A DNA stretch of 64,000 nt from Maricaulaceae bacterium EIL42A08 (GTDB lineage Bacteria > Pseudomonadota > Alphaproteobacteria > Caulobacterales > Maricaulaceae): assembly GCA_024178355.1 (NCBI GenBank), contig JAMZNZ010000002.1:1035501-1099500 (forward strand). Direction: 5' to 3'. A program made the translations under genes and the position numbers. The notes under the pieces were generated by a model. The model searched no databases and was not told where the DNA came from. It worked only from the letters and a program-made list of their open reading frames with translations. Within the stretch, counting starts at the first letter, position 1. Every line of letters begins with the position of its first letter. Shown piece after piece: positions 41,514 to 50,189 of this stretch.

Positions 41514-42749
41514 ATGATGCTTAGATCGCTTATGGGTGCCGTTCTGGCTGCGGGCCTGATCGCAGGTCCCGGCTTGATCGCAGCCCCCGCCGCTTATGCA
41601 GCGGTCGCCGTCCAAGAGGACAATAACGGAAGAGAGCGCGCCGAACGACGAAGTGAACGTCGTGAAGCACGCCAGGAGCGCCGCGGGGGGCAACGCGCCG
41701 AGCGACGGGCTGAACGTCGACAGGAGGCGCGCCCGGAACGACGTGCGCAATCCAACCGCCGCGATGAACGCGCCGTCAACCGTGATGGCCGAAGCCAGGA
41801 AATGCGCCGGGATCGTCGGGCTGCGCAGGTCGATCCGCGCCAGGTCGACCGCCGCGACATGACGCAGCGCCCTGGCGACCGCCTACGTGGAGCGCCGCAG
41901 GAACCTCGTGCAGACCAGCGCCGCGAGCGCCGTCAGGAGGTCCGTCGCGACCAGCGCCGTGACCAGCGCTTTGATAACCGCCGGGATCAGCGCCTGATCG
42001 TCGATAGTGACGACCGGCGTGTCGATCCGCGCAGCGAGCGTCGCCGCGAATATCGACGAGATCAGCGCCGTGACCAGCGCTTCGACAATCGCCGTGACCG
42101 TCGCCAGGAATACCGCCGCGACCAACGCCGGGATCAGCGCTTTGATTACCGTCGCGACCGACGCGCGGACCGGCACGACTATCGCCGGGACCGTCATTAC
42201 CGCGACCGCCACTATCGCGATCGTGGCTATCGCCAAACGCGCCATTACGCCTATCGCGACCGCAATTATCGCCACCGGCACTGGGGGGCCCGGTCGAACT
42301 GGCGCTATCACCAGCGCTTCCACAATCACTATGCGAGCCGCCGATTCCACTATTCGGATCGCTTCTGCCAGGCCGATGGTGAGACTATTCTTGCCGGTGC
42401 TCTGATTGGGGCTCTGTTTGGTGCCGCCGCAGGTGAAGGCGATGGCGGAGCCATACTGGCCGGCGGCCTGTTTGGCGCAGGCCTTGGGACCGCCTTCAGC
42501 GATTGTGATCGCGGGCATTACCGCTATGCGGTGCACCACGCCTTCGACAACAACGCGCCATACTACTGGCACAACCCGTATTCGGGCGTACACGGGGTGG
42601 TCTATGCCCGTGACCTCCACCGCTACGGCCAGCGCCAATGCCGCTGGGGCGATGCGGAGATCTTCCTGCCCAATGGACAGGTGGTCTATGACCGGGTGCG
42701 CATGTGCCGCGACGCCTATGGACGCTGGCAAACCGCCCGCATCCAGTAA
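41514..42749 (+). CDS. exported arginine/aspartate-repeat protein with glycine zipper
   Basis: 411 residues. Signal peptide MMLRSLMGAVLAAGLIAGPGLIAAPAAYA. Residues 40-280 are extremely rich in Arg, Asp, Gln and Tyr, first as RRAERR/ERREARQE-like runs and then as three copies of RRDQRRDQRFDxRRDxR at 144-160, 181-197 and 201-217. Tyr/His-rich RYxDRxYR segments follow to 280. Residues 291-327 are a glycine zipper (ILAGALIGALFGAAAGEGDGG and AILAGGLFGAGLG), followed by a 75-residue globular tail containing four Cys (SDCDRG, QCRWGD, RMCRDA). The architecture resembles 17-kDa surface-antigen/RcnB-type envelope proteins. Function unknown; a strong terminator follows. Confidence 0.82.
   Translation: MMLRSLMGAVLAAGLIAGPGLIAAPAAYAAVAVQEDNNGRERAERRSERREARQERRGGQRAERRAERRQEARPERRAQSNRRDERAVNRDGRSQEMRRDRRAAQVDPRQVDRRDMTQRPGDRLRGAPQEPRADQRRERRQEVRRDQRRDQRFDNRRDQRLIVDSDDRRVDPRSERRREYRRDQRRDQRFDNRRDRRQEYRRDQRRDQRFDYRRDRRADRHDYRRDRHYRDRHYRDRGYRQTRHYAYRDRNYRHRHWGARSNWRYHQRFHNHYASRRFHYSDRFCQADGETILAGALIGALFGAAAGEGDGGAILAGGLFGAGLGTAFSDCDRGHYRYAVHHAFDNNAPYYWHNPYSGVHGVVYARDLHRYGQRQCRWGDAEIFLPNGQVVYDRVRMCRDAYGRWQTARIQ
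41943..42164 (+). repeat. in-gene repeats encoding RRDQRRDQRFDNRRD units
   Basis: Three near-identical 51-nt units encoding RRDQRRDQRFD(N/Y)RRDxR (residues 144-217 of the exported Arg-repeat protein) separated by short linkers. Such direct repeats can change copy number by slippage or recombination. Confidence 0.8.
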
Positions 42750-42776
42750 GCGCTCCCCCTATCGCGCTTACACCAG

Positions 42777-42813
42777 ACAGGCCCGGCACGCCCCCCGTGT
42801 CGGGCCTGTTTTT
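42777..42813 (+). terminator. rho-independent terminator after the Arg-repeat gene
   Basis: 14-bp stem ACAGGCCCGGCACG / CGTGTCGGGCCTGT (one G-U pair) with a CCCCC loop and TTTTT. Confidence 0.9.
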
Positions 42814-42917
42814 CCTGTTCATGTTGGGCTCATCGCCAACGGCGTAAGATTTGCTTAAAGTTTGAAACCGGTGCGCTTTGACTTTTAATTCGCACCTAGC
42901 CATGGAGGCTGAAAACC

Positions 42918-43700
42918 ATGCTTCGTTTGTCCATCGCTGCCCTTGCAGGCGCTTCGCTTCTGCCAATCCTTACCGCTGGTGCAACCGCGCAAAACTATGG
43001 CGCGCAAAGCCAGTATGGCGCTGCGCCGAAGTCGCAAAGCTACGAACAATGCGTACGCGAACAGCGCAACCGCCAGGTCGCCGGTGCGCTTATTGGCGGC
43101 ATTCTGGGCGCAGTCGTCGGCGCAGAGCTGCATGACGATCAACAGGATCGAGCCCGTGAAGACCGCCGTTATCGCGACCGCTATGGCTATCGTGACCGTG
43201 GCTATCGCCGTCACCGAGGTCATCGCGGACGCCACTATCGTGGCCGCCACCATGAGGGAGGCAATGACGGTGCGGTCGTTGCTGGCGCAGGCCTTGGCGC
43301 GCTCGCCGGTGCTGCGGTGGCGGGTCAGTCCAATGGCTGTGATCGCTATCGCCAGCAGGGCTATGGCTACCAGCAGAGTGGGTATGGTTACGATCAGGGC
43401 AGCTATTCCAACCAGAACCAGTATGGCTATGGCGACGACTACGCCTTCGAAGGCCCGGCCCAGTACAGCTATGACACGCCGGGCTATGGCGGGTCCTATG
43501 GCCAAGGGTCTACACAGTCTTCCGGTCAGGTGCTCGTTGGTGGTGAGGGCTATCAGCTGGATAACCGCAACTACTCGGCCAGCTCTGTCGTGGTGGGCAG
43601 CAATGCGTCCACCGGCCCCTGCCGCGACATGCGCTCGGGCAACGGTGCCATTGTCCTGATGTGTCAGGGCGGGGACGGCATCTGGCGTCCGGCGCGCTAG
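42918..43700 (+). CDS. exported glycine-zipper protein with Tyr/Gly-rich repeats
   Basis: 260 residues, ATG with GGAGG upstream. Signal peptide MLRLSIAALAGASLLPILTAGATA. Residues 53-68 (VAGALIGGILGAVVGAELHDD) are a glycine zipper like the 17-kDa surface-antigen family, followed by an Arg/Tyr-rich part (RRYRDRYGYRDRGYRRHRG), a second Gly/Ala segment and a Tyr-Gly-Gln repeat region (QGYGYQQSGYGYDQGSY). A C-terminal globular domain has two cysteines (GPCRDMRSG, IVLMCQGG). It is a neighbour of the Arg-repeat protein with the same plan, so both probably act at the cell envelope. The two stop codons with the convergent tlyA share CTAG. Confidence 0.8.
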   Translation: MLRLSIAALAGASLLPILTAGATAQNYGAQSQYGAAPKSQSYEQCVREQRNRQVAGALIGGILGAVVGAELHDDQQDRAREDRRYRDRYGYRDRGYRRHRGHRGRHYRGRHHEGGNDGAVVAGAGLGALAGAAVAGQSNGCDRYRQQGYGYQQSGYGYDQGSYSNQNQYGYGDDYAFEGPAQYSYDTPGYGGSYGQGSTQSSGQVLVGGEGYQLDNRNYSASSVVVGSNASTGPCRDMRSGNGAIVLMCQGGDGIWRPAR

Positions 43701-44422
43701 GCTTTTCGCGCCGCGATGAGGCGCTCCTGATTGCCATCGCCCCCCTGTATCGGGCTTTCGACCGTGCCTGACACGGCAAACTGCGCTCGCGCCAAAAAGG
43801 CGCGGCCGTTTTCTTCTGCCCGCTCTGTTGCCTCGATATCCTTGACGATACCGCCCTTGCCCACATAGGCACGGCCCACCTCAAACTGAGGTTTGAACAG
43901 GGCAATCAGGTCGGCACCAGGAGCGGCCAGCGCCAAAGGCGTGGCGAGCACTTTTTCAAGACTGATAAAGCTGGCGTCACAGACCACCAGGCTTGGGGCC
44001 TCACCGCCAATCAGCTCCAGCGTCAGGGTGCGCGCATCCTGACCCTCAAGGCTCAAGACGCGATCATCACTGCGCAGCTTTGCATCCAGTTGATCGCGGC
44101 CCACATCGACCGCAATCACGTGAGCCGCGCCGCGCTCCAAAAGGACTTCGGTAAAGCCGCCTGTGGATGACCCCACATCGAGACAGATCCGCCCGGCCGG
44201 GTCGATATCAAAGGCATCCAATCCAGCGACCAGCTTCAGCGCGGCGCGGCTGACATAGGGATGGGCGGCTTCAGCCTGCACCATCGCGCCGTCGGGGATG
44301 GAGCGAGAGGCCTTGGCCCAGACCTCCCCGTCAACGCGCACATTCCCGGCCGCAATCGCAGCCTGAGCCTTCGCGCGGGTATCGAAGAAGCCGTGTTCAA
44401 CCAGGTATTTATCAGCGCGCAT
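43697..44422 (-). CDS. tlyA: TlyA family rRNA 2'-O-methyltransferase/hemolysin
   Basis: 241 residues. N-terminal S4 RNA-binding domain (MRADKYLVEHGFFDTRAKAQAAI...GNVRVDGEVWAKASR) and a FtsJ-type methyltransferase core: ICLDVGSSTGGFTEVLLERG, VIAVDVGRDQLDAKL, VVCDASFIS, LIALFKPQFEVGRAYVGKGGIV. In mycobacteria it methylates ribosomal RNA of both subunits. Located 12 bp downstream of dxs and likely in the same transcript. Confidence 0.92.
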   Translation of the reverse strand: MRADKYLVEHGFFDTRAKAQAAIAAGNVRVDGEVWAKASRSIPDGAMVQAEAAHPYVSRAALKLVAGLDAFDIDPAGRICLDVGSSTGGFTEVLLERGAAHVIAVDVGRDQLDAKLRSDDRVLSLEGQDARTLTLELIGGEAPSLVVCDASFISLEKVLATPLALAAPGADLIALFKPQFEVGRAYVGKGGIVKDIEATERAEENGRAFLARAQFAVSGTVESPIQGGDGNQERLIAARKA

Positions 44423-44434
44423 GGGCGTGGCGCT

Positions 44435-46345
44435 TTAGCCTGCCAGCGCCTTGGCGGCCTCGCTTTCACGACCCAGCGCATCGAGCACTTTGGCCGTGAT
44501 GTGCCTCGCGTTCAGACCTGCCGTCTCGTACATTTCGTACGGGCTGTCCTGATCCTGGAAGATGTCCGGCAGCGTCATGGTGCGGATTTTCAGCCCCGCA
44601 TCGAGCGCGCCCTTGTCAGCCAGCATGTGCAGCACAAAGGCTCCAAAGCCGCCCATGGACCCTTCTTCGATGGTGATCAGCGCCTCGTGCTCCTTAGCCA
44701 GACGCAGGATCAGCTCTTCATCAAGCGGCTTGGCAAAGCGCGCATCGGCCACGGTCGGCTCAATGCCGAACTCAGCCAGCTCATCGGCGCTTTTGAGCAC
44801 TTCCTGCAGGCGCGCGCCAAAGCTAAGGATGGCGACCTTGCTGCCTTCGCGGATCATACGACCCTTGCCAATCTCCAGCGGGGTTGGCACCTCCGGCAGG
44901 GGAGCGCCTGTCCCCTCACCGCGCGGGTAGCGGAAGGCACTGGGGCCGTCATCAATGGCGTTGGCCGTAGCGACCATATTGGCGAGTTCAGCTTCATCCG
45001 CCGCGGCCATCAGCACCATGCCCGGCAGCGCGCCAAGATAGCCAACATCGAAAGAGCCGGCGTGAGTCTGGCCGTCATTGCCAACAAGGCCAGCCCGGTC
45101 GATGGCAAAGCGCACAGGCAGTTTCTGGATCGCCACGTCGTGGACCAACTGGTCATAGCCGCGCTGCAGGAAGGTGGAGTAGATCGCCGCATAGGGGCGC
45201 AGGCCCTCCGCCGCGAGACCCGCGGCAAAGGTAACGGCGTGCTGTTCAGCAATGCCCACGTCGAAGGCGCGATCCGGGAAGAGCGCTGCGAATTTATCGA
45301 CGCCAGTTCCGCCCGGCATCGCCGCGGTGACAGCGCAGATTTTCGCATCGGATTCGGCCAGCTTGCTCAGCGTGTTTCCGAAGACAGAGGTATAGCTGGG
45401 CGCAGCAGGCTTGGACTTCTTCTGCTCGCCGGTAATCACGTTGAACTTCGACACGCCGTGATACTTGTCGGCGGCCTGTTCGGCAGGCGCATAGCCCTTG
45501 CCCTTCTGGGTCACGGCGTGGATCAGGACCGGGCCTTCGATCACGTCGCGCACATTGCGCAGAACCGGGATCAGCTGATCCAGATCGTGGCCGTCGATCG
45601 GGCCGATATAGCGAAAGCCCATTTCCTCAAACAGCGTGCCGCCCACGGCCATTCCACGCAGATACTCTTCAGCCTTGCGGGCGCTGTTTTCCATGCCGAG
45701 CGCCTTGGCGACGCCCTTGCCCAGCTTGCGCACCTGATTATAGCCCTTGGAGCTGACCTGGCGGGCGAAATAGTGGCTCATCGCGCCCACAGGCGGGGCA
45801 ATGGACATGTCGTTATCGTTCAGGATCACGATCATGTCGGACTTCAGTGCCCCGGCGTTATTCATCGCCTCATAGGCCATGCCAGCCGACATGGAGCCGT
45901 CGCCAATCACAGCGATTACCTTGCGATCCGGCTGTTCTTTCAGGTCGCGCCCCACCGCGAAGCCCAGGCCAGCTGAAATCGAGGTCGAGGCATGGGCCGC
46001 GCCGAACGGGTCGTATTCGCTCTCAGAACGCTTGGTGAAGCCCGACAGGCCACCACCCTGGCGGATGGTGCGCATGCGATCACGCCGGCCCGTGATCACC
46101 TTGTGTGGGTAGCACTGGTGGCCCACGTCCCAGATCAGGATGTCATCGGGCGTGTCGAAGACGTGGTGAAGCGCGACGGTCAGCTCCACAACGCCCAACC
46201 CGGCACCGAGGTGGCCACCGGTTTCCGACACCGCATCAATCACTTCGGTGCGAACATCATCAGCAAGGCCCTTGATGAAGGCCATGTCCCGATTTTTAAG
46301 GTCAATCGGGGTATTTACCTGGTCCAGATAAGGCGTATCGGGCAT
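44435..46345 (-). CDS. dxs: 1-deoxy-D-xylulose-5-phosphate synthase
   Basis: 636 residues. First enzyme of the MEP isoprenoid pathway, joining pyruvate and glyceraldehyde-3-phosphate with thiamin diphosphate. Motifs: [45 protein letters not shown] with ThDP-Mg site, and [16 protein letters not shown], with catalytic residues [16 protein letters not shown]. Downstream of ispA (39-bp gap). Confidence 0.97.
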   Translation of the reverse strand: MPDTPYLDQVNTPIDLKNRDMAFIKGLADDVRTEVIDAVSETGGHLGAGLGVVELTVALHHVFDTPDDILIWDVGHQCYPHKVITGRRDRMRTIRQGGGLSGFTKRSESEYDPFGAAHASTSISAGLGFAVGRDLKEQPDRKVIAVIGDGSMSAGMAYEAMNNAGALKSDMIVILNDNDMSIAPPVGAMSHYFARQVSSKGYNQVRKLGKGVAKALGMENSARKAEEYLRGMAVGGTLFEEMGFRYIGPIDGHDLDQLIPVLRNVRDVIEGPVLIHAVTQKGKGYAPAEQAADKYHGVSKFNVITGEQKKSKPAAPSYTSVFGNTLSKLAESDAKICAVTAAMPGGTGVDKFAALFPDRAFDVGIAEQHAVTFAAGLAAEGLRPYAAIYSTFLQRGYDQLVHDVAIQKLPVRFAIDRAGLVGNDGQTHAGSFDVGYLGALPGMVLMAAADEAELANMVATANAIDDGPSAFRYPRGEGTGAPLPEVPTPLEIGKGRMIREGSKVAILSFGARLQEVLKSADELAEFGIEPTVADARFAKPLDEELILRLAKEHEALITIEEGSMGGFGAFVLHMLADKGALDAGLKIRTMTLPDIFQDQDSPYEMYETAGLNARHITAKVLDALGRESEAAKALAG

Positions 46346-46384
46346 GGGGGCTCCGTACTTTCAAGTGTTATAGAACTGTAAACA

Positions 46385-47281
46385 TTACGACTGGCGTTCC
46401 AAGACGTAATCGACACAGTCCTTTAGCCGAGTGGCTTGGCTTCCAAATATTTCAAGGTGTTCCTTGGCCTGGTCTGCGAGGCGCTGCGCATGGTCGCGCG
46501 CCCCATCAATGCCAAGGATTGTAACAAAGGTGGTCTTGCCCTGATCAGCGTCCTTTTGAAGGCGCTTGCCGGTCAGGTTCTCATCGCCCACCGCATCAAG
46601 CAGGTCATCGACGATCTGGAAGCACAGCCCCAGATCATGGGCAAAGCCCTCAAACGCTGTGCGCACGTCCTTGTCGGCATCCACGATGATCGCCCCGGCT
46701 TCGGCCGAAAAGGCAATCAGGGCACCGGTCTTCATGCGCTGGCAGCGGGTGATGAGGCCGATATCCACTTCACCTTCACCCGCCTCTTCAATCGCCATGT
46801 CGAGCATCTGCCCGCCCACCATGCCGCGCGCGCCAGCAACTTCAGCCAGGCGACGGGCCAGGTTCACAGCCGCAGCCGGACTGGCGCAGGTTTCCTCATC
46901 ACACAGGATTTCAAAGGCCTGGGTCTGCAGCGCGTCACCGGCCAGGATCGCGGTCGCCTCGTCATAGGCAATGTGAACGGTGGGCCGACCTCGGCGCAGA
47001 TCGTCATTGTCCATGCTGGGCAAGTCGTCATGGATCAGTGAATAGGCGTGGATGCATTCCACCGCACAGGCCGCACGCAAGAGCGACCGTTCATCAGCCT
47101 GCACCAGACGCCCGCATTCAATGGTCAGGAAGGGGCGCAGCCGCTTGCCCGGTCCCAGCGCCGCGTAGCGCATGGCCGAGTTCAGGGTCTTCTCAGGCCC
47201 GTCAGCACGCGGCAATAGCGCATCCAATGCGACGGTGACGCGGTCGGCTGTCTCAGCCAGAGCAGTTTTAAAATCACTCAC
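46385..47281 (-). CDS. ispA: farnesyl diphosphate synthase (geranyltranstransferase)
   Basis: 298 residues from a GTG start at 47281. Aspartate-rich motifs: SLIHDDLPSMDNDDLRRG (first DDxxxD) and FQIVDDLLDAVGD (second). It condenses IPP with DMAPP/GPP to make farnesyl diphosphate. Typical family sequences: PGKRLRPFL, GGQMLDM. In the run xseB - csaA - ispA - dxs - tlyA the csaA insertion is the less usual member. Confidence 0.95.
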   Translation of the reverse strand: MSDFKTALAETADRVTVALDALLPRADGPEKTLNSAMRYAALGPGKRLRPFLTIECGRLVQADERSLLRAACAVECIHAYSLIHDDLPSMDNDDLRRGRPTVHIAYDEATAILAGDALQTQAFEILCDEETCASPAAAVNLARRLAEVAGARGMVGGQMLDMAIEEAGEGEVDIGLITRCQRMKTGALIAFSAEAGAIIVDADKDVRTAFEGFAHDLGLCFQIVDDLLDAVGDENLTGKRLQKDADQGKTTFVTILGIDGARDHAQRLADQAKEHLEIFGSQATRLKDCVDYVLERQS

Positions 47282-47285
47282 CGGA

Positions 47286-47645
47286 TCAACACACCCGCGC
47301 GCCCAGGGGCGCATCAAAATCAGGGCTTAAAAGCACAATGGCACCGTCAGCATCGCTGACACCGAGCACCAACACCTCAGAGCGGACCGGTCCAATCTGG
47401 CGCGCAGGGAAGTTCACCACACCAATGACGCATTTGCCGACAAGGGTGTCCAGATCGTAGTGATCGGTGATCTGAGCAGAGCTCTTCTTGATCCCCACGC
47501 CGGGACCGAAATCAATGGTCAGCTTGAAGGCGGGCTTGCGCGCTTCAGGGAAAGGATGCGCCTCGACAATCTGACCCAGCCGCAGATCAGCGTCAAAGAA
47601 CTGATCGGGCGATATTTCATCAGAAGGTGGGTCTTCAGGCTTCAT
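47286..47645 (-). CDS. csaA: CsaA-like tRNA-binding domain protein
   Basis: 119 residues. EMAP/CsaA OB-fold: FFDADLRLGQIVEAHPFPEARKPAFKLTIDFGPGVGIKKSSAQIT, CVIGVVNFPARQIGPVRSEVLVLG. CsaA of Bacillus is an export-related chaperone with nucleic-acid-binding similarity. It lies 3 bp after xseB and 4 bp before ispA. Confidence 0.9.
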   Translation of the reverse strand: MKPEDPPSDEISPDQFFDADLRLGQIVEAHPFPEARKPAFKLTIDFGPGVGIKKSSAQITDHYDLDTLVGKCVIGVVNFPARQIGPVRSEVLVLGVSDADGAIVLLSPDFDAPLGARVC

Positions 47646-47648
47646 CGC

Positions 47649-47909
47649 TTAGTCCAGATCCGCCGGTTCAGCGCTGGCCTTGCCATCGGCACCGATGACG
47701 ATCTTGTCGACCTTCAGCTGGGCGTCTTTCAGGCGCGCCTCGCAATGGGCTTTCAGCGCAGCGCCGCGCTCATACATGGCGATCGACTTTTCCAGCTCGA
47801 CTTCGCCACGCTCAAGTTGCTCGACAATGCCCTCAAGCTCGGCCAGCGCGGCCTCAAAGCTCATTGATGCAATCTCAGCAGATGTGTCAGCCATATTGGG
47901 TGCGTCCAT
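47649..47909 (-). CDS. xseB: exodeoxyribonuclease VII small subunit
   Basis: 86 residues. SFEAALAELEGIVEQLERGEVELEKSIAMYERGAALKAHCEARL is the standard coiled-coil XseB signature. Binds XseA to degrade single-stranded DNA. ATG 47894 is an alternative start. First gene of the isoprenoid run. Confidence 0.94.
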   Translation of the reverse strand: MDAPNMADTSAEIASMSFEAALAELEGIVEQLERGEVELEKSIAMYERGAALKAHCEARLKDAQLKVDKIVIGADGKASAEPADLD

Positions 47910-47976
47910 GTGTAAAGCGCGCCTTACAGAAAACCCCTAACTCTTGTCGGGATCAAGCTCGAAGGCTCATTTGAGG

Positions 47977-48630
47977 TTATTTTTTCAGCTCGTAACGACG
48001 CCACGACCAGTAGTCGTCGTTGCAATCCTTCACGCATTTCCAGCCTCTACGGGCCAGCGCGGGACGGAGCATGCGATTATACCAGCCATGGGCAAACAGA
48101 GAGACGGGACCAGCCTGGGCAGCCTCGATGAGGAATTGCGCCGCCCCGTCAGCGCGGCGTTCGACCTGTGCGCGGGACTCCCGGCCCCGCGAATGGCCCA
48201 GCCACCAGCTGCAGCGGGCAAACACGCCCCAGGTGCGGGCCTGGAACTGTCCCAGCATTTGCGGGGGCGGCAGAGGCGCTTCCACAAACTGGCTGTCGAG
48301 CGCAATTTCCCGGCCTTCTGCACAGGCCTTGGCCGTTTCAATGGCGCGCGGCAGCGTTGAAGCGATGAGCGTCGTGGCGTTTCGAGTCTCGGCGACCAGC
48401 GACTCTGGGGGCGTCTGGCCCGGCTTCAGGCCAGCCTCGTCATAGGCGGCCCACCAGCGCTCATACTCACGCCAGTTCATCCGCTGATAGCGGTTCATGT
48501 CCGGCTCGCCATGGCGGGCGATGACAATCTGGCCGGGCTTGGATGACGACGCTTGGGCGGACATGGCGAGCGGGGTTGAGACCTCAGGCTTTGAGAGGCT
48601 GGTCGACTTCACGCTGCGACCGCCCCTCAT
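47977..48630 (-). CDS. histidine phosphatase superfamily protein
   Basis: 217 residues; ATG 48630 overlaps the stop of the amidohydrolase gene (ATGA). After a 30-residue low-complexity N-terminus, [15 protein letters not shown] is the RHG catalytic motif, then [13 protein letters not shown] and [10 protein letters not shown] (second catalytic His). Phosphoglycerate-mutase-like fold with phosphatase activity; substrate unknown. A shorter start at ATG 48564 would remove the odd N-terminus. Confidence 0.85.
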   Translation of the reverse strand: MRGGRSVKSTSLSKPEVSTPLAMSAQASSSKPGQIVIARHGEPDMNRYQRMNWREYERWWAAYDEAGLKPGQTPPESLVAETRNATTLIASTLPRAIETAKACAEGREIALDSQFVEAPLPPPQMLGQFQARTWGVFARCSWWLGHSRGRESRAQVERRADGAAQFLIEAAQAGPVSLFAHGWYNRMLRPALARRGWKCVKDCNDDYWSWRRYELKK

Positions 48631-49550
48631 CCGGCCACAAGCGCATCCAGAAAGGTTTTTGTGGACCGTTCCAGAGCGTGGCAGTCGTATCCGCCCTCAA
48701 GCACGCAGACAAGTCGCGAATGGCTGAATTTGCGTGCTGCAGTGGCGAGGCGCGCAGCGATTTGACCATATGCCGCATCGGTTAAGGCCAGACCAGCCAG
48801 CGGATCGTCCGCATGGGCATCAAATCCCACCGACACCAGCAGCACCTCCGGGCGGTCATTTTCCAGCTTTGGCAGCACTTCAGCGTCGAATCGCTCAAGC
48901 CAGGCCTCAGGACCGGTTCCCGCTTCAAACACCACGTTCAGAACATTGCCATAAACGCCGGTTTCATGCGCCGCGCCGGTGCCTGGATAGATCCAGCCCT
49001 GATGCAGGGAGGTGAAGCTTAAACGCGGCTCATCTTCGGCAAAGGCCTGCGTACCATTTCCATGATGCACATCAACATCAACGACAGCAGCGGCGCTAAG
49101 CCCCCGCGCCTCAATCGCGTGCATGGCGGCAATCGCGATGGTGTTGAACAGGCAAAAGCCCATTGCCCGGTCCGGCTCGGCATGGTGGCCCGGTGGACGC
49201 GCCGCCACGAACACCGCCTCCGCCTCGCCATCGAGCACCTGATCCACCGCCGCAATCGCGGCTCCTGCAGCCTGAAGCGCCGCTTCAAGGCTGCCTGGGC
49301 TCATGTGCGTGTCAGCGTCCAGCGCCACCTCTCCGGCAACGGGTGACGCTTCGAAGACCTGATCGATATGCTCCGGCACATGAACGCGCACCAGGGATGC
49401 CCTGTCAGCACGCCCGTCCCACTCAACAATCTCCACCCCTGAAGAGCGCGCACCAGCAAGCACGGCGTTAAACCGCTCCGCCCGCTCCGGGTGACCGGCG
49501 GGTGGATGATGATGGGCACTGGCGGGGACTGAGAGGACACGGGTTTTCAT
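48627..49550 (-). CDS. histone-deacetylase-like amidohydrolase (acetylpolyamine amidohydrolase family)
   Basis: 307 residues from ATG 49550. Zinc ligands and active site: [56 protein letters not shown] and [11 protein letters not shown]. It deacetylates acetylated amines or lysine side chains with one zinc. Bacterial members act on acetylpolyamines or acetyl-proteins. Immediately upstream of a histidine phosphatase and 76 bp downstream of a SET-domain gene. Confidence 0.94.
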   Translation of the reverse strand: MKTRVLSVPASAHHHPPAGHPERAERFNAVLAGARSSGVEIVEWDGRADRASLVRVHVPEHIDQVFEASPVAGEVALDADTHMSPGSLEAALQAAGAAIAAVDQVLDGEAEAVFVAARPPGHHAEPDRAMGFCLFNTIAIAAMHAIEARGLSAAAVVDVDVHHGNGTQAFAEDEPRLSFTSLHQGWIYPGTGAAHETGVYGNVLNVVFEAGTGPEAWLERFDAEVLPKLENDRPEVLLVSVGFDAHADDPLAGLALTDAAYGQIAARLATAARKFSHSRLVCVLEGGYDCHALERSTKTFLDALVAG

Positions 49551-49626
49551 GGGGCAATCTGACTTTTGGCGTTGAGTGCCAAACATAGGTCTTCACCCGG
49601 TGCCGGTCAGCCCCGACGCGCTGTAA

Positions 49627-50055
49627 TCAGAAAGGTCTGTCCAACTGCCCGCAGACGCCCCCAAGCCGGGACGGCAGCATCACCACTTCGGGCATGAAGA
49701 GGGTGTAGTCGCAGGATAGCTCCTCACCAGCAGCGATATCGCAGGCAGCATAGCCGTGAGTGTCCTCGCGAAACTCGATATTGGCGCGGGTTGCGTGATT
49801 GAGAAAACGCGCGTTATCGCCATCAAGTAAATAGCCGCCCATGGCAACGTCGAAATACGCATAGCGCTGGAGGAAGGCCTGTTGTGCAGCAGGAAGCTGC
49901 GACAGTTCCATCGGCGTGACCAGACGGTCGAGCACCGGATTATAGGTCCACACGAGCTGGCCCGCGTTCACCGCTTCGCCCGCAAAAACACCCACGCCCT
50001 CAATGGCGCTTGGGCCAACATAGGTATCGATCAGTATTTGAAAATTTACGCCCAA
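49627..50055 (-). CDS. SET-domain protein lysine methyltransferase-like
   Basis: No in-frame ATG precedes the domain; TTG 50055 (GCGGGG upstream) gives MGVNFQILIDTY and about 142 residues, while upstream TTG/GTG codons up to 50139 would lengthen it. SET hallmarks: YVGPSAIEGVGVFAGEAVNAGQLVW, ARFLNHATRANIEF (the NHx motif), and GEELSCDYTLFM (GEEL-xx-DY). A substrate-lysine methyltransferase using SAM is expected. Such bacterial SET proteins are scattered and often of eukaryotic or phage type. A hairpin lies beyond the start. Confidence 0.78.
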   Translation of the reverse strand: MGVNFQILIDTYVGPSAIEGVGVFAGEAVNAGQLVWTYNPVLDRLVTPMELSQLPAAQQAFLQRYAYFDVAMGGYLLDGDNARFLNHATRANIEFREDTHGYAACDIAAGEELSCDYTLFMPEVVMLPSRLGGVCGQLDRPF

Positions 50056-50156
50056 CGGACCCCGCGTCGACGGAGCCACAGAACACAAAGCCGCCGCTGG
50101 AGCAGGGTCCACGCGCGACGACCTGAGTACGACGCTCAAAAATCTCTATCTGCCCG

Positions 50157-50185
50157 AAATCTGCCTCGCGCAAGCAGATTTTTTT
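50157..50185 (+). terminator. orphan rightward terminator-like hairpin
   Basis: Stem AAATCTGC / GCAGATTT, 9-nt loop, then TTTT, on the plus strand. All annotated genes around it run leftward, so it is either a terminator of an unannotated rightward transcript or a structured leader ahead of the SET gene. Confidence 0.45.
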
Positions 50186-50189
50186 AACA

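Noticed and set aside
41943-42164. Regular repeats that could look like a CRISPR array
   Set aside because: They are in frame within a coding region and encode a peptide repeat; no unique spacers and no cas genes.
41883-42731. Long leftward open frame rich in Val, Ala and Ile opposite the Arg-repeat gene
   Set aside because: It is the antisense reading of repeated CGC/GAC codons; no ribosome site, and the plus-strand gene has signal peptide, start site and terminator.
49882-50187. Rightward 101-codon frame ending at the orphan terminator
   Set aside because: Arg/His-rich antisense shadow of the SET gene, no ribosome site, no family resemblance; an RNA is still possible.
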